Assembly: GCF_042242105.1 (NCBI RefSeq)
Contig: NC_092028.1
Location: forward strand, 13,315,338 to 13,379,337
Source of the DNA: Pempheris klunzingeri
Lineage: Eukaryota > Chordata > Actinopteri > Acropomatiformes > Pempheridae
Length of the DNA: 64,000 nucleotides
Reading direction: 5' to 3'
Shown here piece by piece: positions 54,301 through 64,000 of the stretch (position 1 is its first letter; each line of letters begins with the position of its first letter). The position numbers and the translations under genes are program-made. The notes below the pieces were generated by a model. That model was not told where the DNA came from and ran no database searches. It saw only the letters and a program-made list of their open reading frames with translations.

Positions 54301-57300
54301 GTGGTCTGACAAATCTGGCTGCATTCTGATCACAATGCACTCACTCATGGCAGGTGTTTTTCCTTATCCAGTACAGGATAGGATATCACATATTAGTGTC
54401 ACAAAGTCTGCCTCAGTCTTCAGTCCCTCCCTGTAGTCAGACACTCTCGCCCCCAGCTCTCTGCATCACTCTCTGTCCCGGTCTACAGCCTCTGCTCACT
54501 TCTCCCAGGCCATGAACTTTGTTCCACCTCCCCTCACCTGCCATCCTCGAGCTGTCCACCAGATGGCCTCAGACTTTCCCTCCTTTCCTCATCACCTGAC
54601 ACCTGACTGACATCTACATGCCTGTTCCCATCTGATCTTCAGATCCCCATCCCCATCTGATCTCATTCCCTCATCAGCCACTCACTACATATACATATAC
54701 CAGTCCACTTCTGGTGTTCCCTTCCCAGATCATCTATGTCATCTTTGGATTCCTGCCTCTTGATTCTACATACATTTCCGAACCATAAACCCCGGGGTCT
54801 TGTTCATATAACAGTATGTGGGATCCATACTAAAAGTGTGCGTGCACAAAAGCTGAAAATGGCATGTGCCAAAAAAGATGTATAAAATTGTGCGTGCACA
54901 TCTATAATCTATGTCCCCTTTATAAATCACAGCCCACTTGCAAATGCGGATCAACCACTTATGCCGTCCTCCATGCGCCCACATTCAACCAGAAATGGTC
55001 ACTGCAAAGCATCTCATGAATGCTGATGCATATAACAGAACCTGCTGATCAATGGTACCCGTGGGTAGGTTTGTCTAATGCTGGACATAGACAAATAGAT
55101 CCAAGAGGACGGCTCTAGGGAATCGAAATGTGCTTACTAGCCGGTCATCATCATGAGTCAGGAAATCTTAGTACTAGTAATCCCTGAACACAGAACACTC
55201 ATTCCCTCCCAATTCTTCCATTCACACGGCGCTGTAGCAGTGCCAGTGTGTCCATCATGTAGAAGTTTACAGCAATCAGACTGATTGCTTCACACCTTGC
55301 CAAAATTATTCCAACAATCAATTTTGATAGGTGAAAAGAATTTATTTATTTATTTTTTTTAATTTGGCATGGTGAACTTGGCATGCATTATGATTAGGAG
55401 TCATAATGAGTGGAATGATTGTGCCAGAGCCATCACTGGCTTTATTTCCAGACTTTGCTTGACAATCCATATGAGTGGGTGGTGAAGATGCACTGTGTGA
55501 GTTGACTGGAGGAGGCAGAGTGTGTGTGGCAGCCACCGAGCTGTCACCAGTGTGCTCTGAGTGACCACACAGTCATGTTCACTGTGCAATTTTACACTCA
55601 AATCTAAAAAAATACTCGGTGATATATGCAAAGTATTAGAAGATATTATAAACTATCTGCACTCTGTTCTACAGTTCTGTAATGCTGCCTGGCTGAATTG
55701 AATTGAATTTCTATAACCAATGTTGATCATTTCATCGGGTAGGCCTTAGTAGATTCATGCCTAATATCAGGAAAAGGCAAGCCAGACTTGAATCCTGCCA
55801 CTTGTCCAGCATTTCAACAGCTGCAGTGACATCACTGCTGAAATCTTAAGGAGAACTTGAGTTGGCTTATATCTTTGTGCTTATGGAATAGTTATGGCTC
55901 ATCTTATGAGAATGATTCTTCTCACATTTAATTCCTACAATCTGGCCTCAATTCACCATCTCACCATCTGTATCAGAAACGTTCCCTGTCTCCAATATGT
56001 TCGTACGCATGGGTCTGAGTTTACATAATAGGGGTCCGTATATAAATATAGGGAGAAATATAAAATAAGTTAAATTTCATGCAGTATATCTCATTCATAG
56101 AGTAAAGTCCATCCATGTTTGTTCCCAGAAAAGTGATGTAACCTCAATTCTGAGTCTGCATGAACGTGCATGTGCACACTTGTTCACATAATGCGAGTAT
56201 CTTTTCCCAGTTGCAGTTTCTAAACATAATTTCCTGTTGGCATTTACCAAACCTGATAAATCATTGTATTTCGCTTCCACTTTTCTCACTGAACACAGAC
56301 CTGGAAGTAGCTGACGAGCAATCAAGAAAGACACAAGAAGGAGGCATGTCACATAATTAATACCCAGAGAGGAAAGTGTATTTTTGTTTAAAGAGAAATT
56401 GGCAAAAACAGTGAAGTGCCACCAGGTTGATGCAGGCAAGCATGTGGGAAGATGATATAGCCTTGAAACAACATCCAAAAAGTACTGGTCTTTGCGCGCA
56501 GACAGTGAACGGAGACGAGGAGCAGCTGGGAGATCAGGCAGCAGGTCGGGGCTGACTGGTGATGAGCTGCAGGTGTGGCAGACAGCGGAGCTCACTGAGG
56601 AGACCTGAGCACAGGTGACGTCCGGCTAAACAAGAGGAGGTGGAGGCATAACAAAGACAGGCGGTGATTAAAAAAAGGTATGATGAAAGTTTTTTTCATT
56701 TCTCAAGCAACCAAATTAAAGAAAAATTACTATTGCAGACTATTTTTCAGACCGCCAGAGAGCTGAAAGCAGTGCTGCATCACTGTCAATCTGCTCCTGT
56801 CAGGTGAAAGACAGACAAGAACACAAAGAGGGAAGATTGATCAGCTCTGAACTGCCACGAAAGGTTTTCTTTGATGCGTCAGGATCCTTTCTGTACAAAA
56901 GGATCAATGAGCTCCACTTCTTGTCTACAAAATGAATGAAAGTGATTTGTATTTCACACAGCACAGCACAGCATGGAGGCTGAACACAGTCTTGTAAAAC
57001 CTGCCGCTCGTTTTATTTGAGTTCTTTATAAAAAGAGCTACCGTGTAGTTTTTAGTTCACAAGTCTTATAAACCTGAAGATATCAGTATCACATACATAC
57101 GGAGTTTTCTGCCTTCCTACTTCAATATAGTGTAGAAATCATTAAGAGCGTAGAGGCATTGAATCCTTTTAATATTTCCTCAGCTTTTCATTGGCAGATA
57201 AACACAGTTTAAAGAGCCCAAGTGTGCAGAGTCTTTGAAGCTTTGAAGGTAGGGTGCCTTTACTTCTCCTCTAAATGCTTTAAACAGCTAATTTTCAGAA

Positions 57301-57380
57301 TAAATAAGCAAGACTTAGAAATGTAAAATATTTGCTTTGACCTCATGAAGTTTGAAGGGGAAAGGTCCCTTAAAGGATTG

Positions 57381-57400
57381 TGTGTGTGTGTGTGTGTGTG
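57381..57400. repeat. (TG)n microsatellite
   Basis: A short TG dinucleotide run. Confidence 0.9.
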
Positions 57401-57713
57401 GTGCAAAAGTGTCAGTGCTAATTCTGCTGTGTATTTAATCTCACGGCTAAAACTCCAGGTGTCGTTGTCATGAGAGAGAACATGAAAGAGGTGTTTCTCA
57501 CAAAGATGGAGTAACAACCACTCAAAGCTGTTTCGTTCTTTAAAATCAGTGACGGTTATTTAGATTAGTGCAACTATAAGAAACTGAACAAAGCTTTGTG
57601 TACTTTACAAAGCACTCTCTGAATGTAATGAGTGAAAGTTTGAAAGGCTGTGACTCCTGGGTAGCAGTCAGCCTCAACTCCCCTGGAACTTTCCAAAAAT
57701 CTCTCCAGTCTTC

Positions 57714-57764
57714 CAAAAAAAAAAAAAAAAAAAAAACACATCCAGCTTTTCTAAAAAAAAAAAG
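57714..57764. repeat. two poly(A) runs
   Basis: A 22-base A run and, after CACATCCAGCTTTTCT, a second 11-base A run. No retroelement body was recognised beside them. Confidence 0.85.
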
Positions 57765-59461
57765 TTTGCCTTTTACACAAGTTTGATCCGTTCATATACA
57801 CAAACCTCTGGGAGAAGAAAGTGAGCTCACATCTGGATCTTAAAGTCCCACATTTTGACAGTTGCACCTCCGTTTCACGCAGTGTGGTGTGACGGCGACA
57901 AAGAAAGTCTCTGAAACTCTGAGAACCACTGCTGCTCTGCAGGTACAGTCACTCACACATGAGGTGCACTTTCTGTCAAGCTGTGTTGATTGAAGAGAAC
58001 ATTTTAGATATCAATCAAGACTGGGAAAGTGTGTCAGTAAATGTTTCATTAAATTATGTAAGTGTGAATGTCTCTGCAGAGGGAGGTGAAATACTCTGGC
58101 GTAAAGTTTCATAGATCCTCTCTTCTGGACCCTGGGGTTTGTTGTTACACACATCTTTTAGTTGCTGTGTCACACACAGCCATTAAGACTTTAATGGATC
58201 TGAATTTCCATGGAGAATGTATAAGTGAACGTTACAGCCATTACTACATTTTCAGCACCAGTCTTGGAGCGTCACAAGTGCTCTGCCATTACTCTCGGTT
58301 ACATTAATGGCCGTTAAGGACATTTATGGAAATGTAAAGCAGGTGATGTATCAGTGCGCAGTCAGATCTGTGCTGAAAGCTCCTCTGTGAGAAATAGCTT
58401 GTGTAGCTGGTGAGTGTGGCAGGAAAGAGGGAAATGAAGAATTTAAGTCAAATCTTAAAGTGTCCATGGTTGCTGTCATCCAGTGTCAAAAATCAGCACA
58501 GCTCAGCCATGATAACTGGTTGTTAACTGCAATTTTGAAATAATGGCACAAAGTGGTTTCTCTACCTGAAACATGTTGAATTATGTGGTTTGACAGCAGA
58601 GGTGCCTGTACGTGCAAGGAATAGAGTCAGAGTTTGTTCAATTCTTTTCAGTTCACTGTGTAAAAGTTTGAACGTGTGCTTACCTGGGGGGGAGGGGGGA
58701 GGGGGCAGCTTTTGAATTGTGATTGAGTCACCTTGCCCCCACATTTGTTTCAAGAGTTAAACCGTTTGAAACCAAATTATCTGAAATGAATTAAAATAAC
58801 CTGATTTAACACAAATGTAACCTAGCTAAGCTATCACCACGTCAGCTGTTACACTTGAACACGGCACGTTGCAATCAAGACGGCTTAAAAATTAGCAAGC
58901 GGACAAAAAAGCACAGTGACTGAATCAGTTAGCATTAACTGTCAGCTGGAAGTAATGATACTAAACCATTCAGATGGCCTGAAATAGCCTGTTGAAAATA
59001 GCTAAGTGTAATGGGTATAACTGGTCAAAATGTATATGTTGTTAGCTACCTAAAAGTAACAGATGAAATGTTGAAATGTCCCCGTGTTTGAGGTGGTAGC
59101 AGTACAAATATAAATGTGACCAAACATCCAGTTCAATAAAATGAACTGGGTTAATTGGAAGATGAGTTAAGCTACTTGAGTTCATCTGTTCCTCTGCTGT
59201 TTGTTCTCCAGGAGTCTCTTATCAGCCAAACAATATTAATATTTTTATCTACTTTGTCTTTTAGTGCTTTTTCTCTGAAGCAAATTTTTTTTTATTGCAT
59301 GAATCTCAGAACTCCTTAACTATCAACCTTGCACTAACTAGAGTCAGAAAAATAGTTTCATAACTACTTAGTTGAATTAGTTTTTGCCATCTCTTCTTTG
59401 TGTCATGGAAACGTATAAAACGTCATTCTGTTATCTTTCCAGTGAAAGGTTCTTACTCTGC

Positions 59462-59494
59462 TTATTCTCTCAGACATAATGTCTGAGAGAATAA
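59462..59494. repeat. perfect 15-bp inverted repeat, 3-base loop
   Basis: Left arm TTATTCTCTCAGACA (59,462-59,476) and right arm TGTCTGAGAGAATAA (59,480-59,494) are exact reverse complements around TAA. Confidence 0.9.
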
Positions 59495-59957
59495 TGGTGC
59501 TGGAGTTCAGAGAAGGGCACTGGAGACACAAAGGTGTTTTACTTCATACAAGATACTTCAGTTATTTGTCTTTTAGTTTCTTTGAGTGAAGCTCTGGCGA
59601 GAAGTCAGTTATGTGGTCTGTGTGAACTTTCCTGCATAAGATTCAGTCCCTGATTTCCCACATTTCTGGCAGACAAACAATAGTAAAAAAAAAATAGAAC
59701 CACGCAGGCTGCTAAAGATTCGGTATGCCTGGGTTTTATTTCTACTGTGATCAAAGATGTGATGCTCAGTGCATTTAATTTTCCTCCCATTTTGTAACAC
59801 ATAAGCCTACATTTTCCACTTTTCCCAGGTGCATATTACCCCGTTTAATACAAAAACATAGTGTTTTGTATAAAGGCGATACTTTTAAGAGGTCTTTGTC
59901 CTTGGGCGTCTGCTTCTGTAAATCCCTCAGTAAAGCACAGGGAGTGCAAACCAAACA

Positions 59958-59981
59958 GAGGGAGAGAGAGAGAGAGAGAGA
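59958..59981. repeat. (GA)n microsatellite
   Basis: A short GA dinucleotide run. Confidence 0.9.
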
Positions 59982-60563
59982 AATTGCAGTGGAAGTAGAT
60001 ACGCAAGAGACGGAGAGAAAGATAAAGTCTAAGACAGTGAGGCGGTATATGTCGGGAACATCGCGGATGCAGTGGTGGAGAGGTCAATATGAGGCAGCAG
60101 AGGATGACTAAGAGCACGGAGGGTAATAACACATAGACAAGGAGAATCACTCAAGACAAACCGAGGAAAGAAGATGAAAAAGAGGGCATGAAAGAGAAAA
60201 GAAGGTAAAATATGAGAGAGATCCTGGGAGGCTGTCTTACCAGGCTATCCTTTGTTAAACTTTCTACGGATGACGCCATCGTCTCATCATAAGTGTGTAA
60301 AAGTGTCTCGGATTCAAGAAATTCTTATCTCTGAGTGTTTTGCTAATTTGAATATTTTAATCAGCGGGTTGGTGTAGCACTCATCTGCTGTCTTTCACCG
60401 ATACTCACACAGCAGGCTATGTGAGCGATCTGACCGATGGAGCATTTTTTAAATCCCAGCCCGAGCTTGTAATGTCACAAGAGCCTTTATAGCTGGGCTG
60501 CGGGCCAAGAGGCAATAGCTGGAGCAGGCAGAGTCGAGGCCCAACATGGTAAGAGCGGAAACG

Positions 60564-60577
60564 GTTGCCACGGCAAC
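60564..60577. promoter_or_regulatory. symmetrical RFX X-box motif
   Basis: GTTGCC-AC-GGCAAC is a perfect palindromic match to the RFX X-box (two half-sites, two-base spacer). It lies about 1.5 kb upstream of the mgat5b start codon in a locally GC-richer stretch (60,440-60,600). Confidence 0.5.
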
Positions 60578-62078
60578 AGAGGATGCTGCTACTTGTGTCC
60601 ATTAGGTAGACACTGGATGTGGCCCTGGATGACTTTTTTTTTTTTTTTTTCTTTTTCTTTTATCATTCAATGTTCATTATTTCTTTAATTCTATGATGGT
60701 ACACAGGATATGCTGAGGTCATGTCATGTTTTGTCTGCTGTAATCTGCGTTTCTTACAAAGACATGAACAGATGACAAAAACGGCAACAACTGAAGTCAC
60801 CGTGGTCGAGCCAGATTTCATTAAGCTGTTGCTGCATCATGTCTTAAATTTCATGATATACTAATTTTTCAATAATGTAATGATATACCCATTTAAATGT
60901 AGTTCAAACTGATAACACATTTTTAATGTAAAACATCTTGTGAGCCAAAGTATCACAGCAAGATTTACTCCATGGCAGAATTTTCCCTTGCATGACATAT
61001 GTCAAATTTTAGTCAGTATTTCCTATCTCAGTTTTTCAATCCATTCTAAAAGATGAATAAAAAAAGATTAAAGAGAGACGTTGTCCTTAGGACACAAGGA
61101 TACTTTTACCTTTGAACTAAGCACAGAGCCACACTGCTGTCTGTGTGTTCTGTCTTCAGTCCGCTGGGTGTCGCTGCTGACTCGCTGTCTGTCTGCAGCA
61201 GCTCAGTCCGAGCTGTCCAGGGTGCTGAAATGTGTTGCGAAACCTCAGGGGGGGACATTTACTGAACAATATCACGTTTAAAACTGGTGCCAAAAGTATT
61301 TTTTTGAAGACTACATCATGTGATTGACGAGATTATATGGTGACCTGCAGCATTAATCTGCCACTGGATCAGGTTTACGCATGATCATGGTAGTTACTCC
61401 CATTAATCCAGACCTCAGAAGGATTTATTGCCTATTAGGTGTATTAGCAGTAGGCGTCATCACACCCTGCTGATACTTCCAATCATTTGACTTGTATTTG
61501 AACATCTTAAATGTACTTACTATTCTAGACTGAGACGCTTTTATTATTATTAGTCTTCTTAGTTATTAGTTTCCTGATCCACGGTCCATTTTTCTTTTCA
61601 AATAAATAAATAATCCTGTTCCGTTTTCCTCTGTAAGTCATTGGATGGCGCTATCAGTAAACGAGCCACAGTTAAAGAGCTGCTCACACAATGAGAGGAG
61701 AGTCAGTCAGAGCTCCATCCACTCAGAGGATTTCGGGGAACTCAGCAGTCCTGTGTCACTGCGCTCTATGCCGCCACATCCCCACACTTTGAACACCGTC
61801 AGGGAAGCGATCGTATCCGATTCAGGGGCAGTCACCCAGCTTTTGCTCCTGTTTATTTCTCCGCAGGCTCCTGAGGAGCACCACGGAGCCACTGCTGCAG
61901 GACGCACCGGCGCGCTTCCCGTTGAACTTGTTCCCAGCTGGCCTCGGAAGTTGCCCGTTTCGTCCCGGACTTCCGTCAATCCTCGGGACTCTGGCTGAAA
62001 AGTTATGGTTTTGACGCCGGCTCTCCCTCTGACTCGCACCATGTTAAGGAGACCCGGCGCTTTCTACGTGTGTGGAAA

Positions 62079-63846
62079 ATGACCGCAGCCAGCACCGACC
62101 TTTCCATTATGGTGAGGAGATGTCTTCTCACTTTCAAACCATTCAGGTAAGAGCATGCAACCTTTTCACTTTGTACTGACATGTCAAATGATGTCCGCAG
62201 ACTTAATTTCCTTGGCTGATTTTAGACACTGTCATGCTGATTAATTTCATGAAGAATAGTAGGATGGAATTGAAAGAAAGATAGTAAAAAATATATATAT
62301 ATATATAAATGATAAGTCGCCATGTAATTATTTTATGTATAATATGATGTCACTGTGTAGGAATGCAGCAGTGGTTGTTTTCTGCAGAGTCTTCCAAATG
62401 AAGGCCATTGGCCTTAATTGGAACAACTGGATGCCTGCTGTGCCATAATTAACGTTTGCTTACACAGCTAAAAGTTTCACCAGCAGCAGCATGAGATGTT
62501 CGAAAGCAAGCCGAGCAGCTATAAACTCATTAAAACTTCCAAAAAGTTTGACCAGATACGTTGTACTCAAGCTTGAGGACCTATTAGCGTTAAATCAGAA
62601 ATCACCATGGTAGTGATGGTGCCCGTGCCAGTGCAGCCAGCCACTCTTTGAGGCCTGAAGTTCCCTGATGTTTAGTCGCTTTCTGGGTGAATACAGTGGT
62701 GTTACACATAATGCTCTGCCAAGGCTCCAGACCTGGTTTAACATGCCAATGAGCCAAACACACGCTCACACTGTAGAAGTCAGTGGATGGTACAGGGAGA
62801 TAAAGTGTCACTGCAGAATCATTGGTTCCCTGAACATCAAATCCCAGTCAATCACCATCGCCACACATATTGGATAGTAGCCCAATATGACACTATCACT
62901 CACTCAGGCTCTGGCTGCAGCCTCTCAGTTGTGAATTTCTGCCTTATAAAAATTCAAGACAGCATGCTGTGGTGCACAGAATGGAAGTGTGACAATCTGT
63001 TCCCCTTAATAAAAGGGGACTGTTTCCAAACATTGTTTCAGCACGACTCCTGGAACACGCAGGCGAGCCAGTTTTGAGCTAAACGGTCCGAAGCGTTTGT
63101 TTTCAGTGGTTGGGGACTTGAGAAATTTTTGCTTTGTGCTCACTAGTCCCTCTGAAAGGTAGCCGTTCGCCTGGAATTTAATGCTTTTATTTTGGATGCT
63201 GGCTCACTGAGCACAGTGTGATGCAGAAAACCCATCCTTGTAATGGTTCATTTGAGATGGCACAGTCAAGCGAGTACACAAGGCTTTTCTGTGGGTTCAT
63301 TGGTACAATATGAACTTTGGAAAATATGTCCATGCTCCATAAAGTCTCACAAAGGACTCAGTCGTCTCCTTGAAGCGAACTCTTTTGCAAACATGCCCTG
63401 TTTCATAGTTTCTCCTCGTCTTTCCCATGTGCTGTCTGTCTCGTAATAATAACTTTATTTGTACATCATCTTTTAAAAACGGTTTGCAAAGTGCTTTGAC
63501 AGACGAAGCAAAACGGGATACAAGAACATCAGAGAGCCACAGGATTACAATGAATTTAGAACAAGAGGAAAATAGGAAAAGACAAAAGCAGGAGAGAGAA
63601 TACATTAGAGCTTTGAAAAGTGCAAATATAAATGCTTGATGCAATTATAAAAACAATAAAAAATAAAATGAGCTCTAATGTCACAATCCTGTATCACTTA
63701 GTCACCCCCTTTCTGTGTGTCTCACTCCTGCAGGATCTTTGTGGTGGGGATCGGCTTCTTCAGTCTGTGCTTTCTGATGACCTCTCTCGGGGGCCAGTTC
63801 TCGGCCAAGAGGCCCGGAGATTCCCCCTTCACCATGCGAGCCGAAG
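62079..63846 (+). CDS. mgat5b: MGAT5B (GnT-Vb/GnT-IX), first two coding exons
   Basis: Alpha-1,6-mannosylglycoprotein 6-beta-N-acetylglucosaminyltransferase B, a Golgi enzyme of brain that adds beta-1,6-GlcNAc branches to O-mannosyl and N-glycans. Exon 1 coding (62,079-62,146) gives MTAASTDLSIMVRRCLLTFK-PFR. Exon 2 (63,734-63,846) continues IFVVGIGFFSLCFLMTSLGG, then QFSAKRPGDSPFTMRAE. The AG|G join and GTAAGA/GTAAGC donors are clean. The product has a short cytosolic tail, then a signal-anchor helix at about residues 24-42, as in type II Golgi enzymes. The IMVRRCL..PFR and SLGGQFSA..GDSPFT blocks are the MGAT5B N-terminus; MGAT5 differs there. The catalytic exons lie beyond the right edge. 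The ATG at 62,079 matches the family start within one residue. Confidence 0.92.
63447..63665 (-). repeat. dispersed repeat, probable reversed retroelement 3' end, in mgat5b intron
   Basis: TAATAATAACTTTATTTGTA, then a CAAAGTGCTTTGACA block, is the usual order of an inverted fish retroelement tail ending in (ATT)n. Internal sequence is A-rich without an ORF of interest. Family not assigned. Confidence 0.45.
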
Positions 63847-64000
63847 GTAAGCAAGTAAGGTGACATGTCAGTGCTGCTTGGTCGCCTCTGACTACAGTGG
63901 CTGGTAATGAACAGTGTGGCGACATGCTGGGACCTTCGTGGGGCCTCCTAGATTGCCGCCAGTGGGCTGACAGACCCGCGCGCTTTGCTAATCAGGAGTG

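Larger units (their letters stand above)
52594..62078. other. gene-poor interval between the Ig gene and mgat5b
   Basis: No coding exon was recognised on either strand. It contains microsatellites, a fold-back element, a perfect palindrome and an RFX X-box, listed separately. A minus-strand TATATAA at about 53,305-53,312 might belong to an upstream Ig-gene promoter. From about 61,860 the sequence becomes CpG-rich, as expected for the mgat5b promoter and 5' UTR; ORFs there are not supported as genes. Confidence 0.5.

Noticed and set aside
54770..56050. Possible degraded Harbinger-like or other DNA transposon
   Set aside because: Two GTGCGTGCACA motifs and an oddly composed minus-strand ORF (55,342-55,536) hinted at it, but no transposase motif or termini could be found.
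56095..56595. 166-codon minus-strand ORF
   Set aside because: Long for this region, but the translation shows no domain, signal or family, and flanking DNA gives no splice or promoter support.
61645..62042. ORFs of 117 and 111 codons just upstream of mgat5b
   Set aside because: CpG-rich 5' region favours chance ORFs; neither resembles a protein family nor joins the mgat5b frame.

Overview
The window looks like a teleost fish nuclear chromosome, probably a spiny-rayed (percomorph) fish. Its genes are split by many short GT-AG introns. The intergenic DNA carries CA/GT microsatellites and remnants of Tc1-like and L2-like transposons typical of teleosts. No bacterial, organellar or viral features were seen. 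Gene content matches the vertebrate block that corresponds to human 17q25 (FBF1, PRCD, CYGB, PRPSAP1, MGAT5B).

Layout: (1) 1-8,220, minus strand: fbf1, a ciliary transition-fibre coiled-coil protein, about 30 coding exons, cut by the left edge before its C-terminus. (2) 11,741-12,648, minus: prcd, a two-exon, 47-residue photoreceptor disc microprotein whose exons are too short to show as long ORFs. (3) 13,988-18,411, minus: cytoglobin, three coding exons, 179 residues. (4) 20,971-27,626, plus: prpsap1, ten exons and 356 codons, followed by a roughly 2.3 kb 3' UTR. (5) 32,911-33,537, minus: an intron-less Ras-dva family small GTPase. (6) 33.5-50.8 kb: a gene-poor stretch with microsatellites, a Tc1 fold-back element, a dead Tc1 transposase and two L2-type LINE insertions. 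One of these is an internally deleted copy with a 15-bp target-site duplication. (7) 50,812-52,593, minus: a small immunoglobulin-superfamily gene with a B7-like V + C layout. (8) 53-62 kb: gene-poor, with a fold-back repeat, a perfect 15-bp palindrome and an RFX X-box. (9) From 62,079, plus: the first two coding exons of mgat5b, which continues past the right edge.

The genes do not form a pathway. Retained synteny (prcd next to cygb, with prpsap1 and mgat5b) is what ties them together. The ciliary/photoreceptor pair has fitting candidate regulatory sites: an RFX X-box-like site before fbf1, and CRX/OTX and NRL-like sites before prcd.

Exon borders were read by eye from splice sites, reading frame and remembered protein families. 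No alignment or database search was run.
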